A DNA stretch of 61,306 nucleotides from DSBN01 sp041686355 (GCA_041686355.1 JAWLDZ010000009.1:1-61306), one strand, 5' to 3'; counted from the stretch's first letter, positions 26,213 through 35,486 are shown. The notes: generated from the letters alone by a model not told the origin. Program-made: numbers and translations.

Positions 26213-27570
26213 CGGGATAACCTTACTTGATACAAAATTATGCCGATCGCCACAATAATTGCATTCGGCATCCACATTGCAGCTACTGGAGAGAAGTCCA
26301 TTCGCAGCCCCAGAGTTTGACCGGCAAACAGCATTGCCCAGTAGAGCACCGAGATAATTAAACCGATCCCAAAACCTACCGAGCGCCCGCTTTTTTTAGA
26401 GAAAGTGCCGGCGGGGAAAAAGAAAAACACGAAAGCAAGGCATCCGAAGGGGATTGCCATTTTTTTGTATAGCTCGATCTTGTGTATTTGCAGGGATTTA
26501 CTTTGAATCTCCTGGTTTTTCAATTGTTGAAACCGAGTATATTTCTGTTCCAATTGATTTTGTGCAGAGGCGGTTGAAGAGCCGGGAGCATAATGAGCTT
26601 CTGGTTTGTACACCCTGTGTAGATAGCTTTTCAGAAGAACATAACGCTCTTGCTCTACTGAGATTGCTTGATTTTTGATACGCTCTTTAAGGGCCGCCTC
26701 TTTTGTGCGAATCTCATTATAGACATCAATACTGCTCATTTCCCGCGGGGTGAGTGAACCGAGGGAGTAGCTGATGTCACGCAGCAGGATGTTGTATATC
26801 ATCTCTTCAGCTTCAAAATAGTGATAGTTATTAGTTGCTTTGGCCGGTACCGAATGACCGAAGACGCTGCGCAGGGTCAGCCCGATAACCCCGCTTTGAC
26901 TGCTGCTTTCTCTGAGCAGGGCTGTATCAGCCATAATAACCCGCTTCTCCCCATCATCGGTTGTATCGAAGATAACCAAGTCGTAGATGGTCCGCCCTAT
27001 TATTTCACCAGTTATGAGGGTGGTATCCTGGTACTCTTTCACCGAGTTTGACTCGAGCTCCAGGGCCGGATTCGAATACAAAATCTCACGATAGAGTTTC
27101 CCGAAGCTTAGAGTGCCCCTTGGGAGAAAATAGTCCCCCATGGCAAATGAGAAAAGCGAAAATGCGAGTCCTAATACGATCAATGGGTACAAGAGTCGGC
27201 GGTACGGTACTCCGGAGGCACGAAAAGCCAGAATTTCACTATCCGAAGAGAGCCTTCCAATAGCCATTAGGCCGCCGACCAACGAGGCAAAGGGAAAAGT
27301 AAAAGATACAATTGCAGGTAGTGAATAAATAACAAGCAGGATTACATCTACTAAACCGACATCTTTGGCCAGTATCTCTTCGGCTAAGAGCAACAGCTGG
27401 TTTACAAAAAAAATACCGAAAAAAAAGAGGAAGGCTACAAAAAAAGAAAATAGAAATTCAGAGCCGATGTAGAGGGATATTCTGCGATAGCTGTTTCGAT
27501 AACTCTTTTGAAAGCCCTTTTTTTTAAAGCCCTTTTTTTTAAAGACAGAAGTGAAAGATGAATCGCACAT
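26209..27570 (-). CDS. lptF: LptF/LptG-family permease, first copy (LptF position)
   Basis: This 453-residue partner of the next gene has the same architecture: three membrane segments (about 33-135), a large periplasmic jellyroll region and three C-terminal membrane segments. The cytoplasmic N-terminus is strongly basic and contains a tandem FKKKG motif encoded by two exact 15-base units with A8 runs. No ribosome site precedes the ATG; a perfect hairpin fills the gap to the dut stop instead. The N-terminal residues are therefore less certain than the rest. Confidence 0.86.
   Translation of the reverse strand: MCDSSFTSVFKKKGFKKKGFQKSYRNSYRRISLYIGSEFLFSFFVAFLFFFGIFFVNQLLLLAEEILAKDVGLVDVILLVIYSLPAIVSFTFPFASLVGGLMAIGRLSSDSEILAFRASGVPYRRLLYPLIVLGLAFSLFSFAMGDYFLPRGTLSFGKLYREILYSNPALELESNSVKEYQDTTLITGEIIGRTIYDLVIFDTTDDGEKRVIMADTALLRESSSQSGVIGLTLRSVFGHSVPAKATNNYHYFEAEEMIYNILLRDISYSLGSLTPREMSSIDVYNEIRTKEAALKERIKNQAISVEQERYVLLKSYLHRVYKPEAHYAPGSSTASAQNQLEQKYTRFQQLKNQEIQSKSLQIHKIELYKKMAIPFGCLAFVFFFFPAGTFSKKSGRSVGFGIGLIISVLYWAMLFAGQTLGLRMDFSPVAAMWMPNAIIVAIGIILYQVRLSR
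27511..27540 (-). repeat. Two perfect 15-bp tandem units with A8 tracts in the lptF 5' end
   Basis: AAAGCCCTTTTTTTT occurs twice without mismatch (27511-27525 and 27526-27540) and is followed by AAAG. On the coding strand each unit has an eight-base A run within the first 20 codons of lptF and encodes FKKKG. Confidence 0.9.
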
Positions 27571-27573
27571 TTG

Positions 27574-27590
27574 TAAAGTGTACCACTTTA
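27574..27590 (-). other. Hairpin between the dut stop and the lptF start
   Basis: This perfect inverted repeat has 7-base arms (TAAAGTG and CACTTTA) and a 3-base loop. It begins directly after the dut TAA and ends three bases before the lptF ATG. It lacks a T run, so termination is unlikely; folding would remove it from the initiation region. Confidence 0.5.
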
Positions 27591-28028
27591 TTAGGTTCCA
27601 GTGGAGCCGAATCCACCTGATCCGCGTTCAGTTTCAGATAATTTGTGATTGTGATAAAATTCAGCTCGGTTTACCGGTGCAAATACCATCTGTGCAATAC
27701 GGTCTCCGTTTTGAATGGTATAGGGTTCCTGTCCAAGATTTATCAATACTACTTTTATTTCACCCCGATAGTCGGCATCGACGGTACCAGGAGCATTCAA
27801 CACACTCACCCCGTGACGGATTGCAAGGCCGGATCGCGGCCGTACTTGAGCTTCATAGCCCTCGGGTATCTCCAGTACAATACCGGTAGGAACGAGTCCC
27901 CGCTCACCCGGTTGCAGGGTGAGCGGTTCTTCAAGCAGGGCTTGTATATCGGCTCCGGAGGCATGGGCAGAAGTGTACTGTGGTACATTCTCCGACCCAA
28001 AACTTCCATGCACGACAATTTTATTCAT
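27591..28028 (-). CDS. dut: dUTP diphosphatase (dUTPase)
   Basis: Dut converts dUTP to dUMP and pyrophosphate, which keeps uracil out of DNA and feeds thymidylate synthesis. The 145 residues show all five trimeric-dUTPase motifs: SGADIQAL, RPRSGLAIRHG, GTVDADYRGE with its Tyr, DRIAQMVF and the C-terminal RGSGGFGSTG arm. It starts three bases after the pnp stop on the same strand. Confidence 0.97.
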   Translation of the reverse strand: MNKIVVHGSFGSENVPQYTSAHASGADIQALLEEPLTLQPGERGLVPTGIVLEIPEGYEAQVRPRSGLAIRHGVSVLNAPGTVDADYRGEIKVVLINLGQEPYTIQNGDRIAQMVFAPVNRAEFYHNHKLSETERGSGGFGSTGT

Positions 28029-28031
28029 CGA

Positions 28032-30242
28032 TTAATCTCTCCGACGGTTGGGAGGTCGGTTAGAGTTTCCTCTCCGGTCACTCCCTCGATCGCCTCTGTC
28101 TCCGCGGTCTCGATGCTGTCCGCCGCCTCCGCCGCGGGAATCTCCGCCTTGTGGTGCCCCGTCGGGATCAATCGCATCGATATAACTGAGGTTCAGCCGT
28201 CCCATCCGATCTACTTCCAGCAGTTTAACCGGGATCTCTTGGTTCAGCTCAAGTACATCTTCTACAGATTGCACCCGTTCCCGTGAAAGTTTAGAAATAT
28301 GGACAAGTCCCTCTTTTCCGGGCAGAATTTCGACGAAAGCTCCGAAGTCGAGAATACGTTTTACCTTGCCTTGATAGATTTTACCGGCCTCAGGCTCTTC
28401 GATAATCTGTTTTACCAGATCTTGTGCGCTTTCTGCCTGTGCCTGGGTCTTGCCGAATATCTTAATGGTTCCATCGTCGTCGATCTTTACATCGGAACCG
28501 GTCTGCTCACTGATCCCCTTGATAACCTTACCACCCGGTCCAATGACCGCACCGATTTTCTCTTCGTCGATTTTCATGGTGATGATTTTCGGAGCATACT
28601 CGGACAAATCTTCTTGGGGTGCGCTGATAGTGGCATTCATAATATCAAGGATGTGCAGTCTACCCACTCGAGCCTGTTCCATTGCCCGTGACATAAGCTC
28701 GGAGCTTACACCGGCAATCTTGATGTCCATCTGAAAGGCGGTTATACCATCTTCGGTTCCGGTTACCTTAAAATCCATATCACCAAGGTGGTCTTCTTCA
28801 CCAAGAATATCACTTAAAATAACGGATTTTTCGCCATCGGTTATCAGCCCCATCGCAATACCGGCTACGGGCTTGCGGATGCGTACACCCGCCTGCAGTA
28901 ATGACAAGGAGCCTCCACAGACAGTGGCCATAGAAGATGAGCCGTTGGATTCGAGAATTTCCGAGACAAGCCGGATGGTATACGGGAATTCCTCTTTCTT
29001 CGGAAGTACGCCTTCGAGTGCCCTCAAAGCCAGGTGACCGTGACCAATTTCCCGACGTCCAGTACCCATTCTTCCGGTCTCACCAACCGAGAAAGGAGGA
29101 AAGTTATAGTGCAGCATAAAATGCTCAAAACTCTTTTCGCCGTCGATGTTGTCCCGCATCTGCTCATCGTATACGGTACCAAGGGTGGTAACGGCCAAGG
29201 CCTGAGTTTCACCACGAGTAAACAGTGCACTTCCGTGGGTACGCGAGAGCAAACCGATTTCACAAGTAATGGGACGTATTTTATCCGGTGCACGACCATC
29301 GGTGCGGAGATTTTTCTCTAAAATTGAGGAGCGTACAATCTCGGTTTCTATCTCGTCTAGAATAGCACTGAACTGTTTTTGGTTATCCTCGGTAATCGTG
29401 TCGGCAAATTTTTCTTTTGCAGCATCCTTTACCTCAGAAATCGCATGACTGCGTTCGTGCTTACCTATAACGAAGCAGGCCTCTTCCATTTTTGGATAAG
29501 CAAAGTCCCGGATTTCCTGGCGGTTCTGCAGCGGCGGAACTTCAGGAGCCATAGGGAGTTTAACCTTGCCAACCTTTTCAGCTAATTCCTTCTGAATCCG
29601 ACACAATTCGGCAATAATGGGTTCGGCGGTCTGAATAGCCTTCAGCATGATATCTTCCGGAACCTCTTTTGCTCCGCCTTCAACCATGGTAATACCGCTC
29701 GCTGTTCCGGCTACAACAATATCAAGTTCACTTGCTTCTGTTTTTTCAAACGAGGGATTAGGAACAAACTCGTCCCCTACTTTTGCAATTCGTACGGCAC
29801 CGACCGGTCCATCGAAGGGAATGTCGGATACTACCACTGCAGCCGAAGCGGCAACCATTGCCACCATATCGGGCGGGTTAACCTGATCGGCCGAAATAAC
29901 TGTCGGTACAACTTGAATTTCCCGTTTAAAGGCCTTTGAAAAGAGAGGCCGCAGAGGCCGGTCAATGAGCCGGCACACCAGAATCTCTTTTTCCTTGGGA
30001 CGTCCCTCGCGCTTCAGAAAGCCCCCGGGAATTTTACCGGCGGCGTAATATTTTTCGTTGTATTCCACTTGCAGCGGTACGAAATCTAAATTTTCTAATA
30101 CATTGTTACTCGCACAGGCGGTAGCCAGAACTGCAGTTCCACCGTAAGTGGCGAATACAGAGCCATTAGCCTGTTTTGCCATGTGTCCGGTTTCCAGAAT
30201 GAGTTCTTCTTCACCTATTTTAATACTCACTTGATGAGTCAT
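28032..30242 (-). CDS. pnp: Polynucleotide phosphorylase
   Basis: PNPase is a phosphate-dependent 3'-5' exoribonuclease and degradosome partner. The 736 residues contain two RNase PH cores joined by a helical domain; the second core has the GRREIGHGHLALRALE active-site region. A KH domain with IGPGGKVIK (about 570) and an S1 domain (about 625-690) follow. The last 35 or so residues form an Arg/Gly/Asp-rich disordered tail with GDRGDRG, longer than usual. The rpsO-pnp order is conserved widely. Confidence 0.97.
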   Translation of the reverse strand: MTHQVSIKIGEEELILETGHMAKQANGSVFATYGGTAVLATACASNNVLENLDFVPLQVEYNEKYYAAGKIPGGFLKREGRPKEKEILVCRLIDRPLRPLFSKAFKREIQVVPTVISADQVNPPDMVAMVAASAAVVVSDIPFDGPVGAVRIAKVGDEFVPNPSFEKTEASELDIVVAGTASGITMVEGGAKEVPEDIMLKAIQTAEPIIAELCRIQKELAEKVGKVKLPMAPEVPPLQNRQEIRDFAYPKMEEACFVIGKHERSHAISEVKDAAKEKFADTITEDNQKQFSAILDEIETEIVRSSILEKNLRTDGRAPDKIRPITCEIGLLSRTHGSALFTRGETQALAVTTLGTVYDEQMRDNIDGEKSFEHFMLHYNFPPFSVGETGRMGTGRREIGHGHLALRALEGVLPKKEEFPYTIRLVSEILESNGSSSMATVCGGSLSLLQAGVRIRKPVAGIAMGLITDGEKSVILSDILGEEDHLGDMDFKVTGTEDGITAFQMDIKIAGVSSELMSRAMEQARVGRLHILDIMNATISAPQEDLSEYAPKIITMKIDEEKIGAVIGPGGKVIKGISEQTGSDVKIDDDGTIKIFGKTQAQAESAQDLVKQIIEEPEAGKIYQGKVKRILDFGAFVEILPGKEGLVHISKLSRERVQSVEDVLELNQEIPVKLLEVDRMGRLNLSYIDAIDPDGAPQGGDSRGGGGGQHRDRGDRGDRGSDRRGNSNRPPNRRRD

Positions 30243-30254
30243 ATAAACTATCCT

Positions 30255-30521
30255 TTATTTTCTTAGATTCAAGCGCTTGAGAATTTCCCGGTACTTATCA
30301 AGATCGGTTTTCTTGAGGTATTTCAGTAGATTTCTGCGGTGTCCTACCAGCTTCAGCAGTCCTCTGCGGCTGCTGTGATCTTTTTTATGGTCCCGCAGAT
30401 GTTCTGTGAGCTCTGTAATTCGGGCGGTAGTGAGCGCTATCTGTACTTCGGTTGAGCCGGTATCCTGGGCGTCCTTACCGAATTCCTTAACAATTTCCTC
30501 TTTTTTTTCTTTAGCAAGCAT
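30255..30521 (-). CDS. rpsO: 30S ribosomal protein S15
   Basis: These 88 residues carry the standard S15 helices, with FGKDAQDTGSTEVQIALLT-like and HRRNLLKYLKK segments that contact 16S rRNA in the central domain. Its start overlaps the ribF stop by 11 bases. The ribF-rpsO-pnp order is the common bacterial arrangement. Confidence 0.98.
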   Translation of the reverse strand: MLAKEKKEEIVKEFGKDAQDTGSTEVQIALTTARITELTEHLRDHKKDHSSRRGLLKLVGHRRNLLKYLKKTDLDKYREILKRLNLRK

Positions 30522-31344
30522 GGCTTCTTTCTCCTTTACCTTTAATGTCTTTGAATTCTATCAATACGGATTCTTCCTCATCAGGCTGATGCCACCGGAG
30601 GCAGTTCTGTGTCACATCAAGATGGACGGAAGTTGTGTGTGTAGGGGTTTTGATGTCTGCCAGATAAGTACCCGGAGGTGGTACGACCTGGTGCAATCCC
30701 ATTTTTTCTATCGTTCTATATGAATCCTCAATATTTTGAGGTGTGTGTGCAATATCTAAAATGTAGTTTCTCCCCATCATTTCAGCGGCGTTTTTAATCT
30801 GCCCCTCTCTAAGTGCAGCTCTAATACGGGTACTGCTAAGAGTTGCACCATTCCAGCTGACCGGCGGTGCAATTTCAACAGGTGTATTGTATGCTGCCAT
30901 AATATTTCTCACATCGTAAGCGCTGGTTTTCCCTTGAAAACCACACCTAAAATTATCCCCCAGCACCAAATATGTTAAATTACAACTTTGGCGTATTTCC
31001 ATTAAAAAATCGTTACCTGACAGTTTACTAAAATCGTTGGAAAAGTCAATGAGTATGACTGTCTTGACACCATGCTCCGCCAAAATCTCCAGTTTCTGAT
31101 GCTGGGTGGTGATATCACCTGGAAACAGATGGGGCTTTAGAAACCGCCGGGGATTAAAGCGGAAAGTAAGCACCGTTGGAACACTTTCAGTACTATTTAC
31201 TATTTTTTCGATAAGGGTTTGATGGCCCCGATGGATGCCGTCGAACACTCCTATAGTAAGAGCCACTGCATCATGCCTCATCGGTCTCTGACCGGTAAAT
31301 ACGTCCCATGAAAGGACCTTTACTTCAGTTCCTCTCTGCAACAT
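30511..31344 (-). CDS. ribF: RibF-type FAD synthetase with a degenerate flavokinase half
   Basis: The N-terminal half (about 25-185) is a clear FMN adenylyltransferase, with GVFDGIHRGH and the SSTRIR motif near its end. The normal C-terminal riboflavin kinase domain should follow with a GxPTAN motif. Here residues 185-277 keep only an overall similar layout (MMGRNY and PPGTYLADI) and lack that motif. At 277 residues it is shorter than the usual 300-310. It may make FAD from imported FMN but not phosphorylate riboflavin. It overlaps truB and rpsO by 20 and 11 bases. Confidence 0.88.
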   Translation of the reverse strand: MLQRGTEVKVLSWDVFTGQRPMRHDAVALTIGVFDGIHRGHQTLIEKIVNSTESVPTVLTFRFNPRRFLKPHLFPGDITTQHQKLEILAEHGVKTVILIDFSNDFSKLSGNDFLMEIRQSCNLTYLVLGDNFRCGFQGKTSAYDVRNIMAAYNTPVEIAPPVSWNGATLSSTRIRAALREGQIKNAAEMMGRNYILDIAHTPQNIEDSYRTIEKMGLHQVVPPPGTYLADIKTPTHTTSVHLDVTQNCLRWHQPDEEESVLIEFKDIKGKGERSHAC

Positions 31345-32209
31345 AGCGATACTTCCACTTATTGTCGCTTAACTCGGCTAAGGCACAAAGATCCCCCCGG
31401 CTGCTTACCAGTGCATAGAGCCCATCGGAAAGCTGTTGAATAGTGAGCCACTCCGCCTGAATCGGCTTACCGTTCAAAACCTTTGGTATCGAATGCTCCT
31501 CCAGCAGGACATCAGTTATTCCAGGCAGCTGCAGAAGTGCCGGTGTTGCCGACTGCAGATGCTGTTCGGGCTTAAATTCTGCAGGTTCAACCGCTTCGCT
31601 CACATCAAAATGGCCGATCCTTGTTCTTTGAAGGCCTTCAAGATACGCCTTTGAATCGCAAGCCATTCCAAGATCACGGGCGAAGGCACGTATATAAGTA
31701 CCCTTTGAGCAATGAATTCGTACCGACAAAACCGGTTCTTTCCAACCCAACGCTTCAATACTGTATAAATTAATTTTTCGTGCTGGAATCTCTACCTGTT
31801 CTCCTTGAAGCGTCCTCTGATATGCCCGTTTTCCATCAACGTGCACCGCAGAATACTGGGGAGGTATCTGCTCCTGTTCACCTTGAAAAAATTTCAATTG
31901 GGCTTCTATGTCCGCAATACTCGGTACGGTTGTCTGTTCTATCTCGGGGCTTTCAGTATCCAGGGTTTCGGTAGTAGCTCCAAAGCGAATATCAGCCAGG
32001 TAAGTTTTATCCAGTCCCTCAAAATAGGGGACCAAACGGGTGTTCTTACCGGCTAGTACAATCAGCAAACCCTCGGCAAACTTATCAAGCGTGCCGGTGT
32101 GTCCAATTTTGCCATGACCTAAACTCTGTTTAATTGCATGCAGTGCTTGGAAAGAGGTAATACCGGCGGGCTTTTTTAGAAAAATCAAGCCTGACTGCTT
32201 TGAATTCAA
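31325..32209 (-). CDS. truB: tRNA pseudouridine-55 synthase
   Basis: TruB makes the universal pseudouridine at position 55 in the T loop of tRNA. The 294 residues include the family signature GHTGTLDKFAEGLL with the catalytic Asp, and the SKGTYIRAFARDLG segment. The C-terminal PUA-like region is present. It overlaps rbfA by four bases (ATGA) and ribF by 20, as expected in the nusA-infB-rbfA-truB cluster. Confidence 0.97.
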   Translation of the reverse strand: MNSKQSGLIFLKKPAGITSFQALHAIKQSLGHGKIGHTGTLDKFAEGLLIVLAGKNTRLVPYFEGLDKTYLADIRFGATTETLDTESPEIEQTTVPSIADIEAQLKFFQGEQEQIPPQYSAVHVDGKRAYQRTLQGEQVEIPARKINLYSIEALGWKEPVLSVRIHCSKGTYIRAFARDLGMACDSKAYLEGLQRTRIGHFDVSEAVEPAEFKPEQHLQSATPALLQLPGITDVLLEEHSIPKVLNGKPIQAEWLTIQQLSDGLYALVSSRGDLCALAELSDNKWKYRYVAERN

Positions 32210-32553
32210 GAATCGAGTTCCTTTAGTTTTTGAATCATATCAGTACCGTATTCGATAGAATGATCATCAAAAAAGCGCAGTTTAGGAGTGTTTCTCGTAT
32301 GAAGCGTTTTTGCAAGCCTGGACTGGATAAAACCGGCGGCGTGGTTAAGAGCTTCCACGCCGGCAGTTAAATTCCGTTCAGTTCCAAAACTCGAAATATA
32401 TACTTTTGCAGTACTTGTATCTTTTGCCACATCTACTTCGGTCACCGATAATTCGGAGGTAACCCGGGGGTCTTTAATGATCCCCCGAAGTATTAGTATA
32501 CCTATTTCCTCGCGAATTTTCGCCGCTACTTTACGTGTTTTTATATCGGACAT
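32206..32553 (-). CDS. rbfA: Ribosome-binding factor A
   Basis: RbfA assists late 30S maturation, notably at the 5' end of 16S rRNA. The 115 residues form a single KH-like domain: the N-terminal VAAKIREEIGILI helix and the VTEVDVAKDTSTAKVYIS strand-turn-strand are characteristic. It lies 46 bases after infB and is coupled to truB. Confidence 0.95.
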   Translation of the reverse strand: MSDIKTRKVAAKIREEIGILILRGIIKDPRVTSELSVTEVDVAKDTSTAKVYISSFGTERNLTAGVEALNHAAGFIQSRLAKTLHTRNTPKLRFFDDHSIEYGTDMIQKLKELDS

Positions 32554-32599
32554 ATTTATCTACCCCAGACTGTAGTAACAGTCAGATTTTTCTTCGGTT

Positions 32600-35467
32600 C
32601 TATTCAAGGGTCTTTGCGATTTCCTTCGTTTCATACACCTCGAACTGATCACCGACCTTCAAATCGTTAAAGTTTTCAATTCCGACACCACATTCGTATC
32701 CGGCTTCAACCTCACGGGTATCTTCCTTAAAACGCTTGAGTGACGAAACCTTACCCGTATATATTTGAACTCCATCGCGGATAACATGAACCATAGAGTT
32801 TCGCTTCACCTTGCCGCTTGTTACATAACAACCGCCAATCATACCGGCCTTTGGTACCTTAAAGGTGTCTCGAACTTCAACGTTACCGATAACCTCTTCT
32901 TTGATGTCCGGTGCCAGCATTCCTTCCATAGCTTTTTTGATATCATCCACTGCATCATATATGACGTTGTATTTACGGATATCAATTTTTTCATGCTCTG
33001 CAAGTTCAAGGGCCTTCGGAGTCGGCCTGACGTGAAAGCCGACAATAATTGCATTCGATGCTGAAGCCAGGTGCACATCGTTTTCGATGATTGCACCGGC
33101 GGAAGCGTGAATTACCCTTAACTTAATCTCTTTTGTTGAAAGTTTTTCCAATGCAGTCTGCAGGGCTTCCACTGAGCCGTGCACATCTCCCTTGATAACT
33201 ACCTTAAGTTCCTGAATTTCACCCTCTTGTATTGAATCATACAGGGTATCAAGAGTTACTTTCTTGACGTTATGGGCTTCACCCTGTTTTTCAAGTTCCT
33301 GGCGCTTCGCACCAACCTGACGGGCTTGCCGTTCGCTTTCGGTTACCTGAAAGGGAGACCCGGCGTCCGGAATACCGGTAAACCCGAGTATCTCGACCGG
33401 TGTGGCAGGTGTAGCGCTATCGAGTTTGTTTCCTTTGTCATCGAACATGGCCCGTACTTTTCCTGGGAAAACTCCGGCTACAAAAGTGTCTCCCACGTGC
33501 AGGGTTCCTCTTTCAATAATCACTGTTGAGACAATACCACGGCCGTGGTCAACCTGCGATTCTATTACCTTGCCTTCGGCACGGCAGTCATAGTTGGCTT
33601 TTAGCTCAAGAATTTCCGCCTGCAGTGCAAGGGTCTCCAACAGCTCTTCTATACCTGTATGGTTCAGCGCTGATATTTCGTTAAATAAGGTAGTCCCACC
33701 CCAATCTTCCGGCAGGAGGTCGTACTCCGCCAGCTGCTGTTTTACCCTATCGGGGTTTGCCTCGGGCAGGTCAATTTTATTCACAGCTACAATAATCGGA
33801 ACTCCCGCCTCTTTGGCATGGTTTACCGCTTCTACAGTTTGCGGCATGACTCCGTCGTTGGCTGCGACTATTAGTATAACAATGTCGGTAACCTGAGCTC
33901 CTCGTGCACGCATCAGGGTAAAGGCTTCGTGACCAGGGGTATCGAGAAAAACTATATCGCTGCTGCCGTTCTTAGGTCGTACCTTATATGCACCAATGTG
34001 CTGGGTAATTCCGCCGTGTTCACCAGCAACCACATCTGTTTCACGGATCGCATCTAGCAGTTTGGTTTTACCATGGTCAACATGTCCCATAACCGTAACA
34101 ATTGGCGGTCTTGGTTTAAGCTCTGTTTCCTGATCTTTTTCAGTTTCAATAATTGTTTCATCGTACAGCGAAACAATATTAACCTTGCAGCCGTATTCTC
34201 CGGCTAACAGTTCAGCCGTATCTGCATCGATCTGCTGGTTAATGGTAGCCATCATACCCATACTCATGAGTTTCCCAATCAGCTCGGAGGCCTTTAAGTT
34301 CATTTTTTTAGCCAGTTCCGAGACTGTGATCACTTCCATGATATCTACTTCTTTTGGAACCGGATTCGCCCGTTTCTGATGCTCGGGCTTCCGCTTCATC
34401 TGAAACTCTTTTTCCCGGGTTTTCTCTTTCTTGGCGCGGTAGTCCTGTTTTTTCTTTGATTTATAGAACTTCTTAGCCGCGTGTTTCTTGCTCTGATCTA
34501 CTTCGTTGGGACCTGGAGGAGGAGTCTCCCCTGGTTTTCCACGACCACCTGGTGCCGGCCGTCCGCCTGGTGCGGGACGACCGCCCTGCTGGGGTCTTCC
34601 ACCTGGTGCGGGACGACCGCCCTGCTGGGGCCGTCCGCCTGGAGCTGGACGACCACTCTGTTGGGGCCGTCCGCCTGGAGCTGGACGACCACTCTGTTGG
34701 GGTCGTCCGCCTGGAGCTGGACGACTACCTGGAGCGGGACGTCCACCCTGTTGGGGCCTTTCACCTGGAGCCGGCCGTCCGCCCTGTTGCTGGGGCCGTC
34801 CTCCCGGTGCCTGGCGATTTTCCGTTGAACGGTCCGCAGGACGTGGACCTCGATCCTGTCTTGCTTCCGGTCGTTGTCGGGTTCCCTGTTGATCTCGACG
34901 ATCACCTGGCCGTTGAGTGGCACCAGTGCCTGGTTTTTGGGCAGAACCCTGTTGTGTCGGGGCACCGCTCTTTGGAGCTGCGGTGCTGTCTTGAGCTTGG
35001 GTTCGGCGTGGTGTATCCGACGCCCCAGCAGTACCACCTTCGGAAGCTGCTTCCGGGCTACGCTTTGGACGGCTGGGACGATTATAGTTTTCGAAGTTAA
35101 CCCGTTCTCCCCTTACTGGGGCGGGTTTAGGAGGTCCTTTGCGAACAGGTGTACTTGGTTCTCCTGACGCACTTGAGGCAGAGGGAGTACTTGGTTCTTC
35201 CTTTGACTCGGGCTGAGAGCGTTCTGCCGCTTTTGCTTTACGTTCTTCACGCTCTTTGTGTGCTTTTACTGTCTTCGTGTCGTCTGTAGCAGGCGTCTTT
35301 TTCTTTTTACGAACTACTACCACTTTTTTCTTTTCAGATTTACCTTCCGATTTAGCATCGGACTTACCTTCTGATTTTTCTTTCGAAGACTGCGAGCCGG
35401 GAGCCTTTTTATGCTTAATAAGAGTCGCTTTTGGTTTGTCTTGTTTTTTTTCCTGTTCCTCTGCCAT
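32600..35467 (-). CDS. infB: Translation initiation factor IF-2
   Basis: IF-2 is the GTPase that places initiator tRNA and joins ribosomal subunits. The 955 residues begin with a disordered region of about 370: first Lys/Glu/Ser-rich, then Gly/Arg/Pro/Gln-rich with 12-residue repeats. An IF2_N domain (EVITVSELAKKMNLK) follows. The G domain starts near residue 460 with GHVDHGKT, then DTPGHEAF and NKID, and domains II-IV complete the usual C-terminus. The order nusA-infB-rbfA is classic. AAGGAA precedes the ATG. Confidence 0.97.
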   Translation of the reverse strand: MAEEQEKKQDKPKATLIKHKKAPGSQSSKEKSEGKSDAKSEGKSEKKKVVVVRKKKKTPATDDTKTVKAHKEREERKAKAAERSQPESKEEPSTPSASSASGEPSTPVRKGPPKPAPVRGERVNFENYNRPSRPKRSPEAASEGGTAGASDTPRRTQAQDSTAAPKSGAPTQQGSAQKPGTGATQRPGDRRDQQGTRQRPEARQDRGPRPADRSTENRQAPGGRPQQQGGRPAPGERPQQGGRPAPGSRPAPGGRPQQSGRPAPGGRPQQSGRPAPGGRPQQGGRPAPGGRPQQGGRPAPGGRPAPGGRGKPGETPPPGPNEVDQSKKHAAKKFYKSKKKQDYRAKKEKTREKEFQMKRKPEHQKRANPVPKEVDIMEVITVSELAKKMNLKASELIGKLMSMGMMATINQQIDADTAELLAGEYGCKVNIVSLYDETIIETEKDQETELKPRPPIVTVMGHVDHGKTKLLDAIRETDVVAGEHGGITQHIGAYKVRPKNGSSDIVFLDTPGHEAFTLMRARGAQVTDIVILIVAANDGVMPQTVEAVNHAKEAGVPIIVAVNKIDLPEANPDRVKQQLAEYDLLPEDWGGTTLFNEISALNHTGIEELLETLALQAEILELKANYDCRAEGKVIESQVDHGRGIVSTVIIERGTLHVGDTFVAGVFPGKVRAMFDDKGNKLDSATPATPVEILGFTGIPDAGSPFQVTESERQARQVGAKRQELEKQGEAHNVKKVTLDTLYDSIQEGEIQELKVVIKGDVHGSVEALQTALEKLSTKEIKLRVIHASAGAIIENDVHLASASNAIIVGFHVRPTPKALELAEHEKIDIRKYNVIYDAVDDIKKAMEGMLAPDIKEEVIGNVEVRDTFKVPKAGMIGGCYVTSGKVKRNSMVHVIRDGVQIYTGKVSSLKRFKEDTREVEAGYECGVGIENFNDLKVGDQFEVYETKEIAKTLE
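34540..34812 (-). repeat. 36-bp tandem repeats coding GRPAPGGRPQQ in infB
   Basis: This is a GC-rich array of imperfect units, best seen between about 34620 and 34720 where the 36-base units are nearly identical. They encode GRPAPGGRPQQS/G-type repeats in the disordered N-terminal part of IF-2. The unit keeps the frame. It is coding repeat DNA, not a CRISPR array, since there are no unique spacers. Confidence 0.85.
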
Positions 35468-35486
35468 ATATTTCCTTCTAAATCTC

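Noticed and set aside
34540..34812. Regularly spaced repeats suggesting a CRISPR array
   Set aside because: Units are directly adjacent, in frame and imperfect, with no unique spacers and no cas genes nearby.
34498..35100. Long Arg/Pro/Gly-rich frames on both strands inside infB
   Set aside because: They are shadows of the GC-rich repeat region of IF-2; the IF-2 frame has recognised domains on both sides and the other frames resemble nothing.
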